Source of the DNA: Streptomyces avidinii
Lineage (GTDB): Bacteria; Actinomycetota; Actinomycetes; Streptomycetales; Streptomycetaceae
Length of the DNA stretch: 41,227 bases
Assembly (NCBI RefSeq): GCF_014650695.1
Contig: NZ_BMVL01000007.1
Span: forward strand, 1-41,227
Reading direction: 5' to 3'
The notes beneath the pieces are model-generated. The model had not been told where the DNA came from, did no database searches, and worked only from the letters and a program-made list of their open reading frames with translations. Positions 14,618-23,400 of the stretch are shown in pieces. Numbering within the stretch: position 1 is the stretch's first letter; each line of letters begins with the position of its first letter. A program made the translations under genes and the position numbers.

Positions 14618-15776
14618 TGCGGCGCGGCAGATAGACGAGGGCCTCGGTGGCCGCGAACCGCAGGACGAAGGTGGTCACCAGCGCGAGGGCGGTGGCCGGC
14701 AGCGCCCCCGCCCCGAACCGGGTGACGAGCAGCGCGATCAGCGGGATCCGCAGCAGCAGGTCGGCGTTGGCGAGCAGCGCGAACCGGCCGATCCGGTCGG
14801 CCCAGTGGCGGTGGCGCCGGCGGTCTCGGAAGAGGAGGGTCTCGATGAGGAGGAAGTTCCACAGGACCCCCGCCTGGTTGGCGACGATCTCGGCGGGCAG
14901 GTAGTGCATCCCGGCGTGGGTCAGCAGCCAGAGCCCGGCCAGGTTCGGGACGAAGCCGGAGAGCCCGATCAGTCCGAAGCCGATCATGCGGGCCAGCGGG
15001 GTCGCGGAGCGCAGCGAGGCCAGGTGGGCGAGGAACCGCAGGCCCTCGCGGGCGGTGGACTTGGACTCGCCCGAGTAGCGGTCCTGGAAGACGAAGGGCA
15101 CCTCGGCGACCTTGCGGGGGCGGCAGCGCACCGCCAGCTCCAGCAGGATCTTGTAGCCGAGGGGCTTCAGTGTCTCCGCGGTCACGACGCGGCGGCGCAT
15201 CGCGAAGAACCCGCTCATCGGGTCGCTGATGCCGCCGAGCGCGCGCGGGAAGAGCCCCTTGGCCAGCCAGGTCGCGGCGCGGGAGACGGCGATGCGGTAG
15301 CTGCCGGCGAGTCCGGCGCGGCTGCCGCCGCTGATGTAGCGGGAGGCGACGACGAGGTCGGCGCCGGTGCGGATCCCCTCGCCGACGAGTTCGGGCACCA
15401 GGTGGGGCGGGTGCTGGAGGTCGGCGTCCATGACGACGATCCAGTCGGTGTCCGCGCGTCCGATCCCTTCGACGACGGCGCCGCCGAGGCCGCCCGCGGC
15501 CGCCTCCCGGTGCAGGACGGACACCGGGAAGGGGTGGTCGGCGGCGGCCTTCTCGATGACGGCGGGGGTGTCGTCCGTGGAGTCGTCCACGAACAGCACC
15601 TCGCAGGGCAGCTGTTCGGGGTCGGGCAGTGCGTCAGCGAGCCGGCGCAGCAGCTCGTGGATGTTCCCCGCCTCGTTGAAGGTCGGGATGATGAGGGTGA
15701 CGCTGCCGGTCACCGCCTGCGCAAGGGTGAGGTCCGGATCGATCGGGGCACGGAGGGACCGCATGTCCTCGCTCAT
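14607..15776 (-). CDS. Polyprenyl-phosphate GT2 glycosyltransferase fused to GtrA membrane domain
   Basis: 389 residues; GGAG precedes the ATG at 15776. Residues about 25-250 form a DPM1/polyprenol-monophosphomannose-synthase-like GT2 domain with TLIIPTFNEAGNIHELL, FVDDSTDDT, and MDADLQHPP for the nucleotide-sugar metal. Residues about 255-385 form a GtrA domain with four membrane helices (ARMIGFGLIGLSGFVPNLAG ... ALALVTTFVLRFAATEAL). Such fusions transfer a sugar from NDP-sugar to polyprenyl phosphate and help flip it. The natural acceptor enzyme is the GT39-type protein encoded 6 bp upstream. The C-terminal codons belong to a tandemly repeated 17-bp unit. Confidence 0.88.
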   Translation of the reverse strand: MSEDMRSLRAPIDPDLTLAQAVTGSVTLIIPTFNEAGNIHELLRRLADALPDPEQLPCEVLFVDDSTDDTPAVIEKAAADHPFPVSVLHREAAAGGLGGAVVEGIGRADTDWIVVMDADLQHPPHLVPELVGEGIRTGADLVVASRYISGGSRAGLAGSYRIAVSRAATWLAKGLFPRALGGISDPMSGFFAMRRRVVTAETLKPLGYKILLELAVRCRPRKVAEVPFVFQDRYSGESKSTAREGLRFLAHLASLRSATPLARMIGFGLIGLSGFVPNLAGLWLLTHAGMHYLPAEIVANQAGVLWNFLLIETLLFRDRRRHRHWADRIGRFALLANADLLLRIPLIALLVTRFGAGALPATALALVTTFVLRFAATEALVYLPRRTRS

Positions 15777-15782
15777 GGTGAG

Positions 15783-17534
15783 TCAGCTCCCACTCGGGCG
15801 GTCGGCGGGGGCGGCGGGGGCGCCCGCGTCGCCGGGGGCGGGTCGGTCGGTGCGGCGGATCTCGATGCGGTCCTCGCCCGACCCGAAGACCGCCACCACC
15901 GCCGAATGCTCCAGCGCGGCCCGCACGTTGGGCAGGTTCACCGCGTCACGGCGCACGGTGGGCGAGGAGACGACGTAGTCGATGTCCTGCCAGCCCCGCG
16001 GCAGGGTCCGGGTCACGGCCGGGTCGAGGTCCGCCTTGTAGAACCAGATCGCGCCGAGGCCCGGCTCGAAGCCGTGGTGCACCGCGTCCAGCCAGAGCGC
16101 GTCGTCCAGCAGCACCCGGGTGTTCGCCGGATCGGCGACCTCGCTGCCGAGCCAGGCCGCGGCCTGCCGGTACGGGGCGTTCGCGTCCACCGTGAGCGCG
16201 GTGCGATTGCCCTCGTACCAGCGCGGCAGCACGTACACCGCGGCCGACGCGGCGAGTACGGCGAGCAGCGCCCACCGCGCCCACACCCGCGGCCTGCGCT
16301 CCCCCGGGCCGCGGCCGCGGCGCAGTACGGCGTGCGTGACGGCGGCCGCGCCCCCGGCCAGGACGAGGGCGAGGAAGGGCAGCGCCTGGATCACGTACAT
16401 CGCCGGGAGGTAGCCGGTGGGCCGCATCGCGACGACGGCGAGGATCGCCGCGGCGAGCGCGGGGCCGGCCAGCGCGCGGGCGGTGACGGACATGGGGGTC
16501 CCCCCTGCTCGAGCGAAGCCGAGAGCTCGGGGGAGGAAGGTGGCCAGCAGCAGGACGGCGCCGGCCAGCCCGCCGAGCGGCAGGACGGTGTCGTAGTAGA
16601 GCCAGGACCGGAGGACGCCGTTCGAGCCGGAGCCGGGCGTGAGGATGAAGCCGGAGCCCTCGCGGCCCATCTGGTAGGTGATGCCGTCGATGAGCGAGAC
16701 GTGCCCGGAACCGGGCAGCAGCTCGCCGTTGAGCAGGGCGTACAGGGGGTACGACAGTCCGATCAGCACGCAGGCGGTGATCGCTCCGGTGACGGCGAAC
16801 TTACGGGTATCGCGGTGGCTGTGGCGCCACATCGTCACCAGCAGCGCCGGTAGCACCACCAGCATCGTCTCCTTGGTCAGGACGGCGGTGGCGGCCGCGA
16901 GCCCGGACCCGAAGTGGTGCCACAGGTGGCGGTTCGGGGACGCGGCGAGGCAGAAGGCCAGCAGCATCCACATCACGGCGAGGTTGTCGAGGAAGATCTC
17001 CCGCTGCAGGACCACGGAGAGCGGCGACAGCCCGAAGAGGGCCATCGCGAGGCCCGCGGCCCAGCGCGGCAGCCACAGCCGGCGCGCGAGGACGTACATC
17101 AGCACGGAGGAGGCGGCGGAGACGGCGAGCATCGCGCAACGCATCGACGCCACGGTCATCGAGTCGGGCAGGAAGAGGGAGGGCAGGTACGTCAGGCCCG
17201 CGAGCTGGATCCAGCCGAGCGGCGGATGGTCGTACCAGTACGTGTAGTGGGCGAGGCCGTCGCCCTGCTGGACGGCCCACGCCTGGGCGAGGTAGGTGCC
17301 CTCGTCGTCGCTCAGGGTCGGGAAGTCGGTGATGTTCCAGCCCTGCACCAGCACGGTCACCAGCAGCAGGGCGCCGCACAGCAGCAGGTCGGGGCGGGAG
17401 GAGCGGAAGCGCACGAGCGGGCGGGCCGGCGCGGGCGGGCCGGCGCCGGGGCGCCCTCCGGGGGGCGTCCGCCGGGCCGGGGCGGTGCGGGTTCCGGGCT
17501 GGGGATCAGTGGCCGTGGGCAGGGTGGCGGTCAC
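15783..17534 (-). CDS. GT39-type (dolichyl-P-mannose-dependent-like) membrane glycosyltransferase
   Basis: 583 residues from GTG 17534, which overlaps the upstream stop (GTGA). After a Pro/Arg-rich cytoplasmic tail come about 10-12 membrane helices. The first extracytoplasmic loop holds the GT-C catalytic acid motif (TLSDDEGTYLAQAW), followed by YWYDHPPLGW. A soluble C-terminal domain of about 150 residues follows. GT39/ArnT-like enzymes take sugar from a polyprenyl-phosphate donor outside the membrane, fitting the neighbouring polyprenyl-P glycosyltransferase. A dispersed repeat element inserts LPRALGFARAGGTP between two membrane segments. Acceptor unknown; the nascent glycan of the processive GT2 is the obvious candidate. 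Confidence 0.85.
   Translation of the reverse strand: MTATLPTATDPQPGTRTAPARRTPPGGRPGAGPPAPARPLVRFRSSRPDLLLCGALLLVTVLVQGWNITDFPTLSDDEGTYLAQAWAVQQGDGLAHYTYWYDHPPLGWIQLAGLTYLPSLFLPDSMTVASMRCAMLAVSAASSVLMYVLARRLWLPRWAAGLAMALFGLSPLSVVLQREIFLDNLAVMWMLLAFCLAASPNRHLWHHFGSGLAAATAVLTKETMLVVLPALLVTMWRHSHRDTRKFAVTGAITACVLIGLSYPLYALLNGELLPGSGHVSLIDGITYQMGREGSGFILTPGSGSNGVLRSWLYYDTVLPLGGLAGAVLLLATFLPRALGFARAGGTPMSVTARALAGPALAAAILAVVAMRPTGYLPAMYVIQALPFLALVLAGGAAAVTHAVLRRGRGPGERRPRVWARWALLAVLAASAAVYVLPRWYEGNRTALTVDANAPYRQAAAWLGSEVADPANTRVLLDDALWLDAVHHGFEPGLGAIWFYKADLDPAVTRTLPRGWQDIDYVVSSPTVRRDAVNLPNVRAALEHSAVVAVFGSGEDRIEIRRTDRPAPGDAGAPAAPADRPSGS
16494..16535 (-). repeat. Intragenic 42-bp repeat element inside the GT39 gene
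   Basis: On the plus strand it begins GGGGGTCCCCCC and ends GAGAGCTCGGGGGAG, with CTCGAGCGAAGCC between. On the coding strand it is translated in frame as LPRALGFARAGGTP, in a loop, without breaking the gene. The head is identical to that of the element at 8530. From memory this peptide recurs in unrelated Streptomyces proteins, indicating a dispersed element. Confidence 0.65.
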
Positions 17535-18877
17535 CGGCGGCTGTCCTCTCGGATCGCGGTGGAGGCGGAGGCGGAGGCGGAGGCGGAGGTGGAGGCGGCT
17601 TCGGACGTCGCCTCGGGCATGGCGGTGGACGTCAGGTGGGCGCCGGTGTGGCTGGTCAGCTCCCACTCGACCTGGCCGCGCTGCTCGCGCCAGACCGCGC
17701 GGATCGCCGCTCCCGCGAGCATCACCTGGTAGAACGGCCCGCCGACGACGAGCTTGACGTAGTGCACGAAGCGGACGCGCAGTCCGTACTGGCGGCCGAA
17801 GTCGTGCAGGCCCACGATCTCGAACACGAAGGTCACCATCGCCGTGACCAGGGGAAGGAAGGTGATGATCGCGACGCCGACCGGCACGTCGAGGAAGACG
17901 GCCACGGCGAAGTTGAGCGGGATGATCACACCCGAGGCGGCCTGCATGAAGGGCGTCATCAGCGTGTAGCGGGCCAGCCAGCGCTGACCGCGCCCGGGCA
18001 GCTGCTGCCAGTCCTTCTTGCGGTACACCTGAAGGAACCCCTGGTTCCAGCGGGTGCGCTGCTTGAGCAGGCTCACCAGCGAGCCGGGCGTCTCCTCCCG
18101 GGTGACCATGTCGGAGTCGTACGCGACGACCACCTTCTTGCCGACCGACGACAGCCGCACCCCGAGGTCGCAGTCCTCGGCGAGGCAGTCCTGGTCCCAG
18201 CCGCCGGCCTCGCGCAGCACCTCGGTGCGCACGAAGACGGTGTTGCCGCCGAGCGGGATGAAGCCCTTCTCGGCGTGCAGGTGCAGCCGGGAGCGGAACC
18301 AGAAGAAGTACTCCAGGCAGTTGCGCAGGCTGTACCAGCTGGAGTGGAAGTTGATGAGCTGGACCCCGCCCTGGACCACGTCGGCGCCGGTGGAGCGGAA
18401 GGCGTGGTCGACGTGGGCGAGCAGCTCGGGATGGACCTGGTCCTCGGCGTCGAAGACTCCGACGATGTCACCGCGGCAGGACGGGAGGGCGGTGTTGAGG
18501 GCCTTCGGCTTGTTCTTCTGCTCGTGGTGGTCGACGACGACCCGGACGCGGGCCGGCCGGCGGGCGGCGGCCCGTTCGGCGACGGCGGTGGTCCCGGGGT
18601 CGTCGTGGCCGACGATCACGATGATCTCGTAGTCGGTGTGGCTCGATTCCAGGAGCCGGTCGATGGTGTGCTCCAGGACCGCCTGCTCGTGGCGGGCGGG
18701 CAGCAGGAGCGAGAAGGCCAGGCGGCCCTCGCCGTCGGGACGGTCGAAGCGCGTGGAGGCCAGCACCTCCGGGGTCCGCCACGCGTGCATCTGCCACCAG
18801 AGCGTGAAGGCGGCCATCCAGAAGAGCGCCAGAGACACGACAGCAATGAACACAGATGTGTACAAAAGGTCCCCCAC
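17531..18877 (-). CDS. Processive GT2 beta-glycosyltransferase (cellulose/hyaluronan synthase-like)
   Basis: 448 residues; the GTG at 18877 opens the frame, and a GTG at 18853 is an alternative. One N-terminal membrane helix is followed by a GT2 catalytic domain (about 50-290) with VFDAEDQVHP (143-146 metal/sugar site), catalytic AEDCDLG (234-237) and QRTRW (273-277), the Q-x-x-R-W signature of processive synthases. At least three C-terminal helices follow (PLNFAVAVFLDVPVGVAIIT, FLPLVTAMVTFVFEIVGL, VVGGPFYQVMLAGAAI). It likely polymerises and extrudes a beta-linked polysaccharide. No PilZ domain is present. The end of the protein is a Ser-Ala repeat from a hexanucleotide microsatellite. First gene of the operon ending in the galactose-oxidase-like enzyme, an arrangement reminiscent of cslA-glxA. 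Confidence 0.88.
   Translation of the reverse strand: MGDLLYTSVFIAVVSLALFWMAAFTLWWQMHAWRTPEVLASTRFDRPDGEGRLAFSLLLPARHEQAVLEHTIDRLLESSHTDYEIIVIVGHDDPGTTAVAERAAARRPARVRVVVDHHEQKNKPKALNTALPSCRGDIVGVFDAEDQVHPELLAHVDHAFRSTGADVVQGGVQLINFHSSWYSLRNCLEYFFWFRSRLHLHAEKGFIPLGGNTVFVRTEVLREAGGWDQDCLAEDCDLGVRLSSVGKKVVVAYDSDMVTREETPGSLVSLLKQRTRWNQGFLQVYRKKDWQQLPGRGQRWLARYTLMTPFMQAASGVIIPLNFAVAVFLDVPVGVAIITFLPLVTAMVTFVFEIVGLHDFGRQYGLRVRFVHYVKLVVGGPFYQVMLAGAAIRAVWREQRGQVEWELTSHTGAHLTSTAMPEATSEAASTSASASASASTAIREDSRR
17561..17596. repeat. Hexanucleotide microsatellite GGAGGC x6
   Basis: Six units (the fifth is GGAGGT) in the 3' end of the GT2 gene, encoding alternating Ser-Ala in its C-terminal tail. Unit-number changes would alter the tail length by two residues per unit without shifting frame. 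Confidence 0.7.
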
Positions 18878-19109
18878 AGACCCGCCGCCCCCCGGCGGCG
18901 ATCAGCAAACCCCCCGGGGACTCACGGCGGGCCCCCCGGCCCGCCGTCGCCCCGCTTCCCCCCTCGCACGCACCCCCCAGTGCGTCGTCCCGGTGACGTC
19001 CGGAGCTACGAGATTAGGCAGTGAACATGACACTCAGCTGCATCGAAAATAAAAAGCACGTTTCCCAACTCATGCGCCTGCAACCGGAATTGACGGCACT
19101 CCGACCCTT
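18878..19109 (-). promoter_or_regulatory. Leader/promoter region of the glycan operon with two GC hairpins
   Basis: No gene is seen here. On the minus strand an AT-rich stretch (around 19030-19060, TTTTTATTTTCG) precedes a candidate -10 TAATCT at 19016-19011. The presumed leader contains ACGGCGGGCC-4-GGCCCGCCGT (18924-18947) and CGCCGCC-4-GGCGGCG (18883-18900). The second ends only 5 nt before the GTG start and would cover the ribosome-binding site. This is compatible with control of elongation or translation. No known riboswitch class was recognised. Confidence 0.4.
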
Positions 19110-21164
<2,055 letters not shown>

Positions 21165-21492
21165 GGGCCCATCCTGCCGCACGGGGACCGTTGCCCGGCT
21201 GCGGCACAACGGCCCGGACGGGGCTGCGGGCGGTGCGCGCGGGCCGGCTCCAACAGGACATGTACGTGGCCCGCCTCGTTCCGGCCGGACCGGCCCAGCA
21301 GCGGGCCCCTCCCAGCGACGCCGACGGCGTCCCACTTCAGGGTCACATCGAAGCAGCGGACCACGATCGAACCGTGTCGACTCCAGAGCGGCCGACGCGT
21401 TGACCACCCGGAACACCTTCGCGGTGCGGCGTCGGAGGCTGCTCCGGCACCCTTCTTGTGCAAATGACAGTAACTCAAGTACCGTACAAGGC
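21165..21492. promoter_or_regulatory. Divergent region upstream of the Nudix regulator, with candidate leaderless promoter and operator
   Basis: 328 bp without a credible gene. Next to the Nudix gene lie TTGTGC (21456-21461), 18-bp spacer, TACCGT (21480-21485), placing the transcription start at about the ATG 21493. The only purine-rich box (AAGG) is 1 nt from the ATG, too close to serve, so the mRNA is probably leaderless. CTTGTGC (21455-21461) and GTACAAG (21484-21490) form an inverted pair (6 of 7) framing the promoter, a possible site for the regulator itself. Confidence 0.45.
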
Positions 21493-22236
21493 ATGCAAGC
21501 TGACTCATGGTCACCAACTTCCGTGTTGTTGACGGTCGATCTCGTGATCCTGACGCTGCGCGAGGGCCGCCTGTGCGTTCTCCTCGTAGAGCGGGGCGAA
21601 GATCCCTTTCGCGGCATGCTGGCCCTGCCTGGCGGATTCCTGAATCACGACGGTGAGGAGATCCTGGACGCCGCCCACCGCGAGCTGAGTGAGGAGACCG
21701 CCCTGACTTCCGGCCGAGTACATCTCGAACAGATGGCTACCTACGGGGACTCGGGGCGCGATCCTCGAGGCCGGGTCGTTTCCGTGGCCCACTTGGCGAT
21801 CGCGCCGGGACTCCCAGATCCGGTTGCAGGCACGGATGCGACCGACGCCGCATGGGTTCCCGCGGAATCCGTCCTGTCCGGCGGAGTGGAACTCGCCTTC
21901 GACCATCACCGGATCGCGACGGATGGGATCGAACAGGCACGCACCAAACTCGAATTCTCGGCACTGGCCACAGCGTTCTGCAGAGAAACGTTCTCCATAG
22001 CAGAGTTGCAGCAGGTGTACGAGGCGGTTTGGGGCACCGAACTCGACACCCGCAATTTCTACCGAAAGGTCCAAGCCGCGAAGGGATTCATCGTCCCCGC
22101 CGGATCGGGCCGCAGGGACACGGGAGGACGGCCCGCGCGACTGTACAAGGCCGGACCGCAGACCGTGTTGTTCCCACCGCTGATCCGACCTGCGCCCTCC
22201 ACGACAGAAGAGACGACAAGAGGGGAAGAGCAATAG
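21493..22236 (+). CDS. Nudix domain / winged-helix regulator, NrtR-like
   Basis: 247 residues. The N-terminal Nudix fold (about 10-145) has GGFLNHDGEEILDAA and RELSEETAL; the REL-EE core is present, but the spacing to the first glycines is one residue longer than the canonical box, as in regulators that bind rather than hydrolyse. The C-terminal winged helix (about 160-235: FSIAELQQVYEAVWG, DTRNFYRKVQAAKGFI, GRPARLYK) matches the NrtR layout. NrtR proteins sense ADP-ribose or related NAD metabolites. The stop abuts the ATG of the nucleosidase gene, so it probably controls that operon and could respond to its nucleotide products. No TTA codons. Visibly less GC-rich than its flanks. Confidence 0.85.
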   Translation: MQADSWSPTSVLLTVDLVILTLREGRLCVLLVERGEDPFRGMLALPGGFLNHDGEEILDAAHRELSEETALTSGRVHLEQMATYGDSGRDPRGRVVSVAHLAIAPGLPDPVAGTDATDAAWVPAESVLSGGVELAFDHHRIATDGIEQARTKLEFSALATAFCRETFSIAELQQVYEAVWGTELDTRNFYRKVQAAKGFIVPAGSGRRDTGGRPARLYKAGPQTVLFPPLIRPAPSTTEETTRGEEQ

Positions 22237-23400
22237 ATGCCGCAAGACCTGGTGGTGATTCTTACCGCCCTCAATCTCGAATATCAGGCCGTGCGCCAGA
22301 AGATGACCGGTCCACAGTTACACCGTCATGAGCGTGGGACGCGGTTCGAGGTAGGAACCGTGCAGGGCACCTCATGCCGTGTTGCGCTCGCGCTGACAAA
22401 CAAGGGAAATCATTCCGCCGCCGTGATCGCTGAGCGCGCGATCCAGGAGTTCTCGCCGGTGGCCGTGCTGTTCGTCGGCGTCGCCGGCGCCCTCTGGGAA
22501 ACCGCCAGGCTGGGCGACGTGGTGATGGCGACACACGTGTATGCCTACCACGGCGGGACCAGCGAGGACGACGGGCTCAAGGCCCGCCCCCGGGTATGGG
22601 AGGCTCCGCACGCCATCAGTCAGCTCGGCTCGCACCTCGCTCGTGTGAACGATTGGGCCGACGACACGCCCGGACGTGGTCAAGCCCCGCAGGTGCGCTT
22701 CGGTGCGATCGCCGCCGGCGAGGTCGTACAGAACTCGAAGATCTCGGCCGAGGCGCGGTGGATCCGGCAGCACTACAACGACGCCCTTGCGATCGAGATG
22801 GAAGCCGCCGGTGTGGCACAGGCCGGACATCTCAACGGGGCGCCGGTGGCGATTATCCGGGGAATCAGTGACCGGGCGGACGGCACGAAGCACAGCGGGA
22901 CGGACCGTAGCTGGCAGCCGCGGGCCGCAGCGAACGCGGCAGCATTCGCCACACGGCTGGCCGTGGAATTAATGGGGGAACAGGAGCAGACCGCCATGTC
23001 CGGAAAAGACAGGGTCCCTTCGGCCGACCGACTCGACGAGCGCGTCAGCAACACCGCACATGGCAGCACCGTGGGCATCATGGCCGGTTCCGTCAAGGAC
23101 AGCAACGTCTACATGAACACGGACCCTAAGGTGAACAGCCCGAAGGACCTGGTCGCGGAACTGGACGGCTTTCGCCTGCACCTGATGCGGCACCACGCCG
23201 AGGGCGCTCTTGACGACGACACCTGCCGGGAGGCGCTGACCGATCTGGACTCTGCCCGCCGGGCGGCACGGGACGACACTCCAGAATCTTCCAAGCGGGC
23301 GGTCATGACGCTCAAGAGGTTACGTGGCCTGATCGCAGAGTGCCCCGCGCTGGTGGCCAAGCTGGCACCCCTCGTCGTTGCCGCGGGTGGCTCGGCATGA
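22237..23400 (+). CDS. MTAN/PNP-family nucleosidase fused to a motif-linker and helical C-terminal domain
   Basis: 387 residues; the ATG directly follows the previous stop. Residues 1-245 are a nucleoside phosphorylase/MTA-SAH nucleosidase domain with all three MTAN-type catalytic positions visible: Glu15 (ALNLEYQAV), the Glu187-Met-Glu189 ribose motif (AIEMEAAG), and Asp212 (RGISDRAD); VGVAGAL...LGDVV and GEVVQNS are also present. Residues 271-293 hold a Val/Ser/Gly-rich motif (STVGIMAGSVKDSNVYM) shared with the next protein. Residues about 300-380 are all-helical. Related PNP domains act as ATP-destroying effectors in anti-phage systems such as Detocs; whether this one does is inference. 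Three TTA codons (28, 245, 362) imply dependence on bldA tRNA. The stop overlaps the next ATG. Confidence 0.85.
   Translation: MPQDLVVILTALNLEYQAVRQKMTGPQLHRHERGTRFEVGTVQGTSCRVALALTNKGNHSAAVIAERAIQEFSPVAVLFVGVAGALWETARLGDVVMATHVYAYHGGTSEDDGLKARPRVWEAPHAISQLGSHLARVNDWADDTPGRGQAPQVRFGAIAAGEVVQNSKISAEARWIRQHYNDALAIEMEAAGVAQAGHLNGAPVAIIRGISDRADGTKHSGTDRSWQPRAAANAAAFATRLAVELMGEQEQTAMSGKDRVPSADRLDERVSNTAHGSTVGIMAGSVKDSNVYMNTDPKVNSPKDLVAELDGFRLHLMRHHAEGALDDDTCREALTDLDSARRAARDDTPESSKRAVMTLKRLRGLIAECPALVAKLAPLVVAAGGSA

Noticed and set aside
14595..15776. Extension of the GT2-GtrA protein into the 17-bp repeats
   Set aside because: The TGA at 14607-14609 is in frame and the repeat length of 17 is not a multiple of three, so the repeats are leader DNA rather than coding.
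12129..16853. 1574-codon open frame on the plus strand across the glycan operon
   Set aside because: It is antisense to three well-supported genes. Arg/Gly/His-rich composition and lack of domains are typical of GC-rich shadow frames.
18878..19009. Known riboswitch (cobalamin, c-di-AMP) in the glycan operon leader
   Set aside because: No conserved box of either class was recognisable; only simple GC hairpins.
19021..19109. Small plus-strand gene starting MTLSCIENKKH near 19027
   Set aside because: It runs antisense through the DUF255 gene, and the later composition is shadow-like. The AT-rich stretch fits a promoter region better.
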